Shown here in pieces: positions 19,681 to 28,484 of a stretch of 28,484 bases of DNA. The stretch's first letter is position 1. Every line of letters starts with the position of its first letter. The translations under genes and the position numbers were made by a program. Origin of the DNA: Saccoglossus kowalevskii (taxonomy: Eukaryota; Hemichordata; Enteropneusta; Harrimaniidae); the NCBI RefSeq assembly GCF_000003605.2, contig NW_003126883.1, forward strand, positions 1,574,423-1,602,906. Direction: 5' to 3'. A model generated the notes under the pieces. It saw nothing but the letters and a program-made list of their open reading frames with translations. It was not told the origin of the DNA and did no database searches.

Positions 19681-20283
19681 TCAATATCTCAAGTACAAAT
19701 AATTTTGAATTAATTTTCAATGTGTCTTCAATGTTCTCAGCACACGGGAGTTCTTTCTGATCTTTCTTTGATTTGAATTTGCAGTATGCCCCTCCGTTCA
19801 TGGCTTCGCGAGCACGCCACCAACGGCAAAGGATCTTGAAATGTGTCAAATTTGGTGCAGAGATGTTCGAGTCTAACATATTTCCTTTGTTATATTGCCT
19901 CATCAGTAATATATGGAATGCACATACAATCACTAAAATGACACGTTATTCATCAGTGTGGGCTATGGATACAAAGTTTCACGAAGATCATTTGGAGATT
20001 TACCGGTAGTATCGCTGTAACGGTTGACACCCCTTTTTATCTTGCGCGTTTCGTCGTAAATGAAGGAAAAGCACTTGAGGCGAAATGTATGGTGTTGTTG
20101 CTGTCATAGTTGTGTGTTTTTTCTTTACAATGGCTCAAACGGTTTTTATCAAATTTCTTTAAAACTTGGATATTTTATTAACTAGTTCGCTGTTTCAGCC
20201 AAGTTTGATGTTAGTAACTTAGATGGCGATGTTGTCGTTTTGGTGTACGAAATTATATAGCGGTGACAGTTCTACATAGGAGA
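19681..20283. other. Intergenic stretch, nothing firmly recognised
   Basis: Contains overlapping short open frames on both strands (19673-20009) without a family match. It is probably the end of the upstream repeat block or unrelated unique sequence. Confidence 0.3.
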
Positions 20284-20488
20284 ATGGGCCATGGCGTGTC
20301 TTTATTAACAACCAAGCGTCTACTCACGTGCCTTTGCGTTTTAGCGCGAGTTCTTATCGTCGCTCAGGACCGTTGTGTCGTCACCGGAAGCGCTGTCCCA
20401 GCACAAATCGGTGTAGAAGACGCCGAACTGCAGCGTCAATGAGCTTAGGACTCTATATTCCCGCGCGTGCGCAAGTAACGACTCCTCC
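20284..20488 (+). mobile_element. MITE-like element, copy 2
   Basis: It shares GGGCCATGGCGTGTC, ACAACCAAGCGTC, GCCTTTGCGTTTTAG and CTTATCGTCG with copy 1. It ends in CGCGTGCGCAAGTAACGACT followed by CCTCC, the inverse of the left terminus of copy 1. Its interior is longer than that of copy 1. Confidence 0.5.
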
Positions 20489-22812
20489 AAATGAAGATAT
20501 TATTTTTTGAACGTATTATAATAAATGTTTTACCAGCAAGGCGGTATGTGGTATGCACATGGTGCAATATGCCACATTTACGACAAACTTCACATAATGA
20601 TAATAGAAACACGTGAATGTATTGTATTACCTCTTTCAAAATCAGTCAATTTTGGTCACTTTTCCAAAATAACCTGCAAAAGTTTTTCATATTTTTTCCC
20701 CCAGAAATTATGTCCATTTGGCCCAACTTTAACATTAAATAGAAAAATATTTAATACTGTGCAAAAGTTGGCAATGACACATGCGTTTTCTTTATAACGT
20801 ACTTCACACGATTCGATGTCGTCATACACTGCATATGTTTACACCTAAAGCCATCCATGCGTCGATCGTCTGGGTGATCGGTTGCATGTGTGTCAAGATA
20901 ATTCCAGCGAATGTTATTTTTTCCCAAAGGTTCATGGGATAGTGATTTCCCAATCCGTTTTGCATTGCACTCTACTCTACTCTTGAACACATTCATTTAT
21001 TAACACAAATTGTATACATGTACTAGTATGTGGACTCTGGACTATGTCGTTGGTTTTAACGTGTCTGTATAGAAGATGGAAGGAAAACTAGATCAGTAGG
21101 AAATGCCCGACAGTACTCGTGTTAAAACAAAAAAACATGTATTACCACATTCATAGTGAAAACATGTAATACATCGAAAATGTACAGAAAATATAGTTAT
21201 CGTAATCCGTCATATCGTGATCAGCTATTTTGATCCACCTGGACATCCCAGTATCCTAGTTACCTCGGGCATGCGCATTCGCATGTTTCTGAGTTGGAAC
21301 GCTTATACGAGAGCGAGATTATAACGGTATCATGTCACCGTAGTTGCAAACCCCAAGTAATGTACCTCTGATAATATATACTGTGAATATTACACACCCA
21401 TATTAGTTAACATGCAGCACAACAGTGATATGTTACAGACTTTCCTAAAAGCGATTAAGCGTTTTGGAACGTCAAAATGATATACTACAGTAGATGGATA
21501 ACAGGATTTCCTAAATCCGTATTTACTTGTACTGCTTGTGTGGTCATTTTAAATACAGTGCGTTTCTCAAAAACATTATTTGTTTATTTACAGACCAAAA
21601 CAATATGAAGTGCGATGCTGTGAACCTATTCACCCATTGACGCTAGTGAGCGCGACTTATAGGACAGTGTATATTTCTGAGGTGTTTTGTTGAACTATTA
21701 ACTTGGTGTACGCAGTTCAAGAGATGAAGTTACAGAAGATATTGTGAAAACAAAATCATAGCTTACTAAGTTTATTCATTAGTTCCACATCACTGAAATA
21801 ATGACACTGTTCACTGCGGTGTCTCGCATTCCGCGTGGAATCGAACATAAAACCAGGGGGGATTGGCACGAGAGGGCGCCGTCCGATTTGTATGGAACGT
21901 TTTAAAAGGCCATCGTCGAAGCAAGTGCGGTAGGCATAGTGTAAGATAAGCCAGGATGGATGATAATTTTTAAATGTTGACGATTTATTTGAATAATGAC
22001 AATAACATACATTTACTTTGAATAACTATGTCTAAATATGAAAAGCAGAGGTGAAAGCGTCCCACATTCGAACGTTTTCAAAAAGCGCGCGGCCATGATG
22101 TCTTGTACGCGCTCGACGTACGTTTTCTAAAACTCAGTCTCAGCAAGACGCAAAACCAATACAAGTACGAGTTCGAGTCAAAACATGTCACCAGGGTAAT
22201 GCTCGTAGTACTGCTTTTTTTTTTCATTTCTAGAATGTTGCTAATAACTTTCAAGGAGGAAAATATTCATGTATTATTTCTAGTATTCTATTAACCCAGG
22301 CACTTTTGCCTACCGCCCTTGGTCGAAGCAACAATGACCCCTTTAAGAACAGATGGGAGAATTTCAGCGATGTCTTTACAAAATAATACTCAACGAAACT
22401 TAGAAAGATTACATAGGAATATACGTCAAATCATCGCGTGTGGTTCGACAAACGCGAAAGTATTTCCTAGCTTATGGCAGCAATCCAACACGTATTTTTT
22501 GAGAACGGTCATAAATTACATGACTTTGTTCTGGTTCGACGATAAAATCCGTGTGGTTAATGTTTTTTTTTTATAATTTATGTTTTTGATATTTAGCAAG
22601 TGCATTTGTAGTACGTGAAACAACGCTCATTTTTTTTTTTTTTTTTTTTGTTTTTTGTTTTGCTTACTTATTTTTCTTGTGTGACGCCTCGCGTGTTTTA
22701 GAACTATGACCGTAGACGCTGTTCTATAGAACGTCGGTCGTTTGCGTGAATATGTGCATGAACTTTTCCACATGAAAATGTTCCTATTTTGCGATATTTA
22801 TCGACTATACAA
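20489..22812. other. Intergenic/upstream region of the PRPH2-like gene
   Basis: No coding exon recognised. It includes a CTCF-like motif (21866-21880), a 20-T run (22630-22649) and a 12-bp perfect palindrome GTTCTATAGAAC (22721-22732) about 80 bp before the start codon. An upstream 5' UTR or promoter must lie here, but I cannot place it. Confidence 0.35.
21866..21880 (+). promoter_or_regulatory. CTCF-like motif upstream of the PRPH2-like gene
   Basis: GCACGAGAGGGCGCC carries the AGAGGGCGC core with a fitting upstream CAC. It lies between TBCC and the PRPH2-like start. Motif evidence only. Confidence 0.35.
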
Positions 22813-23378
22813 ATGGCACTTCTGGCAGTGGAACTAAGCGAGAACGGTAGAGGGCGATTAGGCACATTACTATGGATAATCAACTGGGCGTCCACCATTT
22901 GTGGAGTCGTTATTACATCAATGGGGATCTATTTCAAGATACGGGTCGAAGAAAAGATGAACTTGATCGATGGCTACAATGCCAACGTTTTACCATGGAT
23001 GTTGATCGTGGTGGGGATTTTCTCAACTGTCGTGTTCTTGGGCGGGGGGAAGATCTGTCATGATTGTGGTAACACTCACACCCGCGCTAAATTGAAAGGA
23101 CTTCTTTTACCCTACATCATAGTACTGATGGTACTTGTGATTCTCCTGCTAGCTGGTGGCAGCATGTGTTTCGATCACCGGAGACAGCTGCACGATTCGT
23201 TACACGATGGGTTGAAGAAGGCTATGGGAGAGTATCGTAACGATGCCCATCTCAAGAAAGAGATCGATCTACTCCAAATGGAATATCAGTGCTGTGGAAA
23301 CGAAGACCACAAAGACTGGTTTGTGATACCGTGGATTAATGGCATGTATCTAAATATGAGAGATGAAAAAGTCAAAGA
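22813..23378 (+). CDS. PRPH2-like: PRPH2-like exon 1 (TM1-TM3 and first half of the large loop)
   Basis: 566 nt encoding 188 codons plus two bases. It ends KVK-E at the donor GTAAGT, the same protein position and phase 2 as intron 1 of human PRPH2 (after EVKD). Confidence 0.93.
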
Positions 23379-26300
23379 GTAAGTTCTAAAATAGTGATTA
23401 GCGAAGAAACAAATCGCACAATTTGAAGAAAGTTTAGCGACAGATTCACAATGACATTTAACTGGTTATAGCTATCTAGCGTATTATAAGGCAGTGGGAG
23501 CAAACTCAGATCGACGTCTGTTGCGCCCTCTTGGTCGTACGGCGGTTTGGGTGCAACATAGCACGTCGGCAGAAGTTTCTTCCAAATTTAGACATATCCC
23601 GCAGCAACGAATTCCCAAAGTAATTAAATAATTGAACGTAATCAGTATTTACATATTAATAATAATAATAATAACATTTTAAGTAATAATAATATTTATT
23701 CGCCATAGACTGTAAGTATTACACTGAGGGAAATCAATAAATAAATAAATAAATGTTAAGATTAGAAATTAAATCATTTTTCCTGATCATGTTTTACTAT
23801 TTACAACAAACGCCGTAAATCGACCCAGGCGTTTAACGACACTTGACCACGTGGTTGTAGTTATGTAACATATACCTTATATAAGTATATAGATAATGGT
23901 TATGGATACAACAACAGCGACATTTACTCTCTAATATAACGACGGTATAATGTAATAATTTACTACGTCGCGTATTGGCACAGTGGCTCACGTGTCGAGA
24001 TTTGCAAATTTTTACACACAGCACGGCTTTACTCGTATATAACATTACTCTCGAATTAGTGCGTTAGTGCGATAAAATATACGTATTCCAATTGCATAAC
24101 TGGCGTGTGTATACTAGCAATTATTGGCAGTTACCGATTGTTACCCGAGTCTATCTTATATATCCTTCGCGTGGGCACAAACTTAAATGTATTACTATGG
24201 AAACTGTTTCTTTTTTTTTTCATTCAACCATTGTTCATCTCTTTTATATTTCATTAGAAAGATGGCGACGGGGGGCTATTTGAATGACGATGCGCCGTTC
24301 AGCTGTTGCGATCCAGCATCGAAGCGACCATGCATTCACCACCATGTCTTCGATAGTGATATGCACTATAACTACGACCCTAATACTGGTCTCACTATCT
24401 ACACAGACGGTTGCAGGCGGGTAATGACCGAATACTTCAGCCATAGACTTGAAGTCATGGGTGCTATCATCATGTCAATATTCGGTGCTCAGGTATATAT
24501 ATTACTCTCACGTATTGTAATATCTCCTCAGGATGACAAGGGATAATCATGAAAATACCAGCAAAACTTTTAAAAAGCGTTATTCGCATGCTAATGAAAT
24601 TCACCACTTGGATACACACGTTATATGCCATGGACAGCGTAATATAAATGAGATGTTATTAGACGGTAAACTATTTAAAGTGGACAACACGCGACGTATG
24701 TATATTAAACAGTCGACGTGGCATCCTCGGGGTGCGTCTTCAGCATAATAACCATCCTCTTTACGATCCACACATCGATAGTAGAATACTAAACCCACAC
24801 TAAACCGATATAGATTACATGCATATAACCCAAATCTGATGCGAAAAAAAAAAACGTGTTTACAACTTGATCATGATACGCCCAGTGGCGGCGTGACCTT
24901 TTTTATTATTACCACTTCATTTCACCGTGACGATGTGGGATACACAATGATGTAATATACATTCCATGAAAAACGACACATGTGATCCAGACACGACAAT
25001 CGATCGCTGTTAAAACAGTTAGTGTTTTATCTTCGCCCTATCATGTCCAGTCTAGCTTCATCTACGTGATTTTTTACAAGTTTATATAATTATAAATTTG
25101 TGTTTGCCAGCTTGACGTAGCCATTCGAACAACGCGGTGTAACCATGGTTACCTGTAAAGTAACGCAAACATTGGGCTTTGTTGTTTAGCACTCGGATGT
25201 TTAGCCCCGTTTTTTTTTTTCTTATTTCAATGTTAAATGTATTTGTATTTTCTGAATTCTCTCTAATACATACCCTGACATACAAGTGTGAGGAGGCCCT
25301 CGCCGGCCGAACGTCATCATGTTGGCTCTGGAGCACCGCTGAGGGCGCAACTCATGCGGCCTCGTCAGACTATCCAATACAAAGAACTGTTTTTTATGTA
25401 ATTTGTTTCCGGGTGCAATCCAGAATTTTTGTATTTTGATAATATCTGAATATTATGAGGTTATTACGTGAATACCTCAAAGTATGCACAATGACACAAC
25501 ACATCCGCAATTACCAGTTTAGTAACCGTATACTATGCTCGGTCCATATCGGGACGTGTGGGCGTTAAAACTGAATTAATCAGTGAGATGGTATGACAAT
25601 ACGAAACAAGAATATTCACTCTATATTGAAATTTTACTCTGAGATCATTCCTTGGGCTTCATTTGGGTTCTTGGGACTACTGGACTGTGTGAAATATTTG
25701 ATGCTCTAAATTCAAACATTTCCCCACACTGGCAATTTGCGCATTTTTCTGCCATCAAATTTTTTACATCATAGTCCTAATACCCAATATCACTTTTTGA
25801 ATGGTGTCAGAGTGAAAGATGTCATTGTGAAACTTACCAAACAGTTGCTACATGTCCTCAAGTAACGTTTCAATATTGTTTACGTCATAAAACACAATCA
25901 TGTACTACATGTATGTAGGTGTGTAATGGATTTTATGATAGGTTTGGGGCAGATATAGATTCGCACAACGTTGTGTTTTATGGCAATTCGTTCAGTCTGT
26001 CATAATATAATCAAAAACTACCATGTAGTTACATTTGATAAAAAAAGGATAAACATTGGCTTGTATCATGCACTTGTAATGTATATCTTTCAAGATACAA
26101 TATGGTAAACCAGTATGCAAATTATGCTAATTACGTACGTACTCGTAAAGCGAACCAATCAAAGCTGTTGTGTATAGACACACGAACACACAGCTCTACG
26201 ACATAAGCTCCGCATAACTGGAGATTACTGTACCAGTACTTTCCCTCTCTATATGTGGTGTAATGTTATTTTGGTTTTTTTACAGCCCCGGGACAATAAA

Positions 26301-26980
26301 CGAGATCTTTGCAAGGAACACCGCGTCTGTGGTATTAGCGTTATTGCAGTATTGGCATTAGCCAATATGCAGCCACAAAACAGCACTCGCAGTGGTTGTG
26401 ATTCCTTATGCCATTTGTTGAGACCTGTTTACACAGTACGCTGTCATCGATCATATGCATCGTAGTCGACTTTCAAAATCACATTACAAACTCAGCCAAG
26501 CGATAATCGCTGCGAGGCTCTAGCGTGACCAATCGACTATAAAATAACATTGAAATAATATTAGTTTGTGCATTCCGTGGGGGAAACAAAGGATACGCAA
26601 CATTCAACCAATAATTCGTTTTTTTTCCTTCCTTCTTAAATTATAATTTGGTCTCACATTATTTGTGTTAAAATTAATTCAACCATTCAACCGCGAGCCC
26701 GGGGTCTGGGCATTTAATTATATTTGCACACCACAGTTGCATCATTAGAGCAGGTCATAGGAGCATACTAATGTATAATATCATTCTATATTCACATCCT
26801 AAGGTATTGGTTCTCATCGGCGTACGTTATCTGCAGACTTCCATTCACAATGCCGACGTCTCAGGCGATCCAACGTCGAATGCCCCCGGCTGGCTTTTCG
26901 AGAACATGCCGGTGAACGTGGTACGAGCACCGAAAAGTGTTCGAGACAAAGGAATCATAGACGAAGAATCGAAGGAATGA
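22813..26980 (+). CDS. PRPH2-like: Peripherin-2/ROM1-like photoreceptor tetraspanin, three exons, 325 aa
   Basis: Exons 22813-23378, 24258-24492 and 26804-26980; donors GTAAGT and GTATAT, acceptors CATTAG and CCTAAG, intron phases 2 and 0, CDS 978 nt. In vertebrates this family shapes the rims of photoreceptor outer-segment discs. It starts MALL like human PRPH2. Four membrane segments lie at about 17-40, 59-79, 97-119 and 255-274. The large second loop (120-252) has YQCCGN (C160-C161), DWFVIPWINGMYL, PFSCC (C205-C206), C214 and C241: six cysteines matching the intramolecular set of PRPH2. The residue equivalent to human C150 is absent, in a deletion of about five residues. IGVRYLQTS and GWLFEN open the short cytoplasmic tail, which lacks the longer vertebrate C-terminal region. 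The human glycosylation sequon in the loop is not kept. It could be an ancestor-like co-orthologue of PRPH2 and ROM1. The start is the ATG at 22813; no ATG lies closer upstream in frame. Confidence 0.93.
23379..24257 (+). other. PRPH2-like intron 1
   Basis: 879 bp. It contains a CTCF-like motif on the minus strand at 23523-23535 (GCGCCCTCTTGGT), an AAT microsatellite near 23658-23672 and an AAAT run near 23737-23755. No other feature. Confidence 0.6.
24258..24492 (+). CDS. PRPH2-like: PRPH2-like exon 2 (second half of the loop, start of TM4)
   Basis: 235 nt. The first base completes the split Glu codon, giving KMATGGYLNDDAPFSCCDP. HYNYDPNTG and DGCRR align with human HYSYDHQTE and RGCRA. It ends FGAQ in phase 0 at GTATAT. 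Confidence 0.93.
24493..26803 (+). other. PRPH2-like intron 2
   Basis: 2311 bp with no recognised exon. A weaker CTCF-like core (CCGCTGAGGGCGCAA) lies at 25336-25350. A splice-acceptor-like TTTTTTTACAG near 26286 is followed by a frame without tetraspanin similarity. Confidence 0.55.
26804..26980 (+). CDS. PRPH2-like: PRPH2-like exon 3 (end of TM4, cytoplasmic tail, stop)
   Basis: 177 nt, 58 codons and a TGA. VLVLIGVRYLQTSIHNADVS matches human VTITIGLRYLQTSLDGVS, and APGWLFEN matches EGWLLEK. The tail after this is short and charged (DEESKE end). Confidence 0.92.
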   Translation, partial: VLVLIGVRYLQTSIHNADVSGDPTSNAPGWLFENMPVNVVRAPKSVRDKGIIDEESKE

Positions 26981-27054
26981 GAGACCTGAATGTAGCGACA
27001 AATATTAACCGTTGTTTGCAAACATATTCTACAATAAGAGAAAAAAATCGAAAA

Positions 27055-27060
27055 AATAAA
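27055..27060 (+). terminator. Probable poly(A) signal of the PRPH2-like gene
   Basis: AATAAA 75 nt after the stop codon, followed within 30 nt by a GT-rich stretch (GTAGTTATGTAGTTATG), as expected of a cleavage/polyadenylation region. This would give a very short 3' UTR. Confidence 0.5.
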
Positions 27061-27146
27061 CAAGATAAAACAGTGGAATTGTAGTTATGTAGTTATGTTT
27101 ATGTATTTTACAATTACGGGCAATATGTCTTTCTGAAAGTCGCGTC

Positions 27147-27172
27147 CTTTGACGTCAAAATGACGTCAATGG
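27147..27172. promoter_or_regulatory. Double CRE palindrome
   Basis: Two perfect TGACGTCA sites (27150-27157 and 27161-27168) are separated by three A residues, start to start 11 bp, about one helical turn. The flanks (TCCTT and AATGGA) extend the near-palindrome. It fits paired binding of CREB/ATF bZIP dimers; function is inferred. Confidence 0.45.
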
Positions 27173-28019
27173 ACGAAAGTAACGTAGTTCAGAGCGACAA
27201 CTGTAATTGGTTTATATGTAGTTGTTGTACATTATAGCAATTCCCTTTATAACATTCTTTTTTTGACCGACTTTACGTCACACAAGCCGCTAGGGCGCAA
27301 CAGGAAAGTGCATTGAGCTACGGGCACGATACAAATACTGTGGTTATTTAAAAAAAGGCACAACGTTTTTATTGGCAATTGACACAGGACATTACAACTC
27401 TGAATATACTAATTTCCTGCTAATTTGTGTTCTGGTATTTTATTTACGAGACTCGTTGGAATAATTGGGTGTTTTACTTGAAAAACATAAAGATTTAAAA
27501 ACACACACGGCCAGTTAAATAGGTGCGAGCCAGTGAAATACATGTTTTAGGTAGGCAGAAGTCTTTATCTACAGGTTTCCAATAAGGTAAATGCTCCAGC
27601 CATCCTTTCAATTACTGGACTTTACACGCTGTTTTGAAAACGTTTTGTTTGTTTTCTAAACCAGTGTTCTTATAGTGACAGTACAATTTTTGCATTACAG
27701 AGTCGGTACTTGTGTAGGATATAATCATTAACCATGGAGTAGGTTGATGTGCCCACTGTGCATCCCAGCCTCGTTACACAAATAATCGATTTAGAAAGGT
27801 ACATATGATAATTAGGTTCCGACTGTCAACGTTACATAAACAGTGCTGCTTGCTCCGCCACTCGACTCTACTGTCACAATTATATGTATTATCATGATGT
27901 TTACTTTTACTACGGCATTCAGATCATACTGCCGTAAAACAATCGCAATGTATTGTAGACATTTCAAAGATGACGAGCTAATCGATCATTCGTAATATTA
28001 CGTCACGTTTAAAGCCGGA
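27173..28019. other. Intergenic, nothing recognised
   Basis: AT-rich sequence without coding blocks. A GTAATATTACGTCAC segment at 27992-28006 matches the satellite unit that begins about 200 bp further on. Confidence 0.35.
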
Positions 28020-28150
28020 GATTCATCAACGGCGCACGCGCGGGAATTGAGTTCCAAGCGACGATAACAACACACGATGAAAACGCAAAGGTAGACGCTT
28101 GTTTGTAAACATTGACAGGTTATGGCCAACTGACGCATGACAACTCACCC
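28020..28150 (-). mobile_element. MITE-like element, copy 3 (inverted)
   Basis: The minus strand matches copies 1 and 2: CTGTCAATGTTTACAAACAA, GCGTCTACCTTTGCGTTTTC and GTTGTTATCGTCG. It also has the ATTCCCGCGCGTGCGC end seen in copy 2. It sits directly beside the 60-bp satellite, with a satellite-like sequence on its other side. Confidence 0.5.
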
Positions 28151-28484
28151 GCTTAACTATGTCCCAGGTATATATTATCATGTTACTGTAGTGAGTAATA
28201 TTACGTCACTATTCAACTATGTTTTTCATATACCTTATCACGTCACTTTAATGGGTAATATTACGTCACTATTCAACTATGTCTCATATATACCTTATCA
28301 CGTCACTGTAGTGGGTAATATTACGTCACTATTCAACTATGTCTCATATACCTTATCACGTCACTGTAGTGGGTAATATTACGTCACTATTCAACTATGT
28401 TTTTCATATACCTTATCATGTCACTATTATAGGTAATATTACGTCACTATTCAACTATGTCTCATATATACTTATCACGTTACT
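28151..28484 (+). repeat. 60-bp tandem satellite, at least five units, open at the window edge
   Basis: Units start with TTACGTCACTATTCAACTAT at 28201, 28261, 28321, 28379 and 28439. Lengths are 60, 60, 58 and 60, and the last is cut at 46. A diverged first unit covers about 28151-28200. Each unit carries TTACGTCA and usually a second ACGTCA in TATCACGTCACT. Because the period is a multiple of three, one frame stays open and gives a spurious repetitive 79-residue peptide. Confidence 0.92.

Noticed and set aside
19673-20009. Overlapping frames on both strands containing CRWWRAREAMNGG (minus) and MASRARHQRQR (plus)
   Set aside because: No recognisable domain, and both frames are at the edge of a degenerate repeat block.
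22789-22812. Upstream extension of the PRPH2-like start by eight codons
   Set aside because: The extension begins with TTG, not ATG; the ATG at 22813 gives MALL, matching vertebrate PRPH2.
26286-26465. Possible extra exon after a TTTTTTTACAG acceptor in PRPH2-like intron 2
   Set aside because: The frame has no tetraspanin similarity, and exon 2 joins exon 3 in the correct phase without it.
28137-28376. 79-codon repetitive plus-strand frame
   Set aside because: It is an artefact of a 60-bp satellite whose period is a multiple of three.
1-28484. Prokaryotic-type systems (operons, CRISPR, toxin-antitoxin, phage)
   Set aside because: Spliced animal genes, long introns and the absence of operon-like coding density exclude these here.

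Overview
This is a eukaryotic, AT-rich, intron-rich window from an animal genome. Three protein genes are recognisable: a secreted sulfatase split over six exons, an intronless tubulin-folding cofactor C (TBCC), and a three-exon tetraspanin of the peripherin-2/ROM1 (PRPH2) family. Gene density, intron sizes, many short decayed repeats and CTCF-like motifs suggest a bilaterian. The photoreceptor-type tetraspanin together with a steryl/arylsulfatase of the non-vertebrate type makes an invertebrate deuterostome (hemichordate, echinoderm or cephalochordate) the most likely source. That taxonomic call is inference; nothing in the window proves it.

Layout. 1-440: tandem copies of a roughly 160-230 bp unit containing the 5' half of a tRNA-Arg-like sequence. 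441-6447: no intact gene; it holds two copies of a dispersed repeat, low-complexity tracts, three CTCF-like motifs and a decayed pogo/Tigger transposase (5050-5610). 6448-16515, minus strand: the sulfatase gene, complete from ATG to stop in six exons with consensus splice sites, encoding 514 residues. Its introns hold MITE-like elements, degenerate tandem repeats and a fragment of a DUF3504 (Crypton-type recombinase-like) protein. 16516-16683: a 168 bp head-to-head promoter with an NRF1-like site. 16684-17733, plus strand: TBCC, 349 residues in one exon. 17734-22812: intergenic, with degenerate repeats. 22813-26980, plus strand: the PRPH2-like gene, 325 residues, with the same exon count and intron phases as vertebrate PRPH2. 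26981-28484: 3' flank with a poly(A) signal, a double CRE palindrome, a MITE copy and a 60-bp satellite running off the window edge.

The most notable point is that TBCC and the PRPH2-like gene are neighbours in the same order and orientation that I recall for human 6p21.1, suggesting microsynteny kept since at least the last common ancestor with vertebrates. The PRPH2-like protein keeps the six cysteines of the second extracellular loop but lacks the seventh (human C150), which makes the inter-subunit disulfide in photoreceptor disc rims. The three genes do not form a pathway; they share a neighbourhood and, for sulfatase and TBCC, a promoter. I found no prokaryotic-style system, CRISPR array or intact mobile element.
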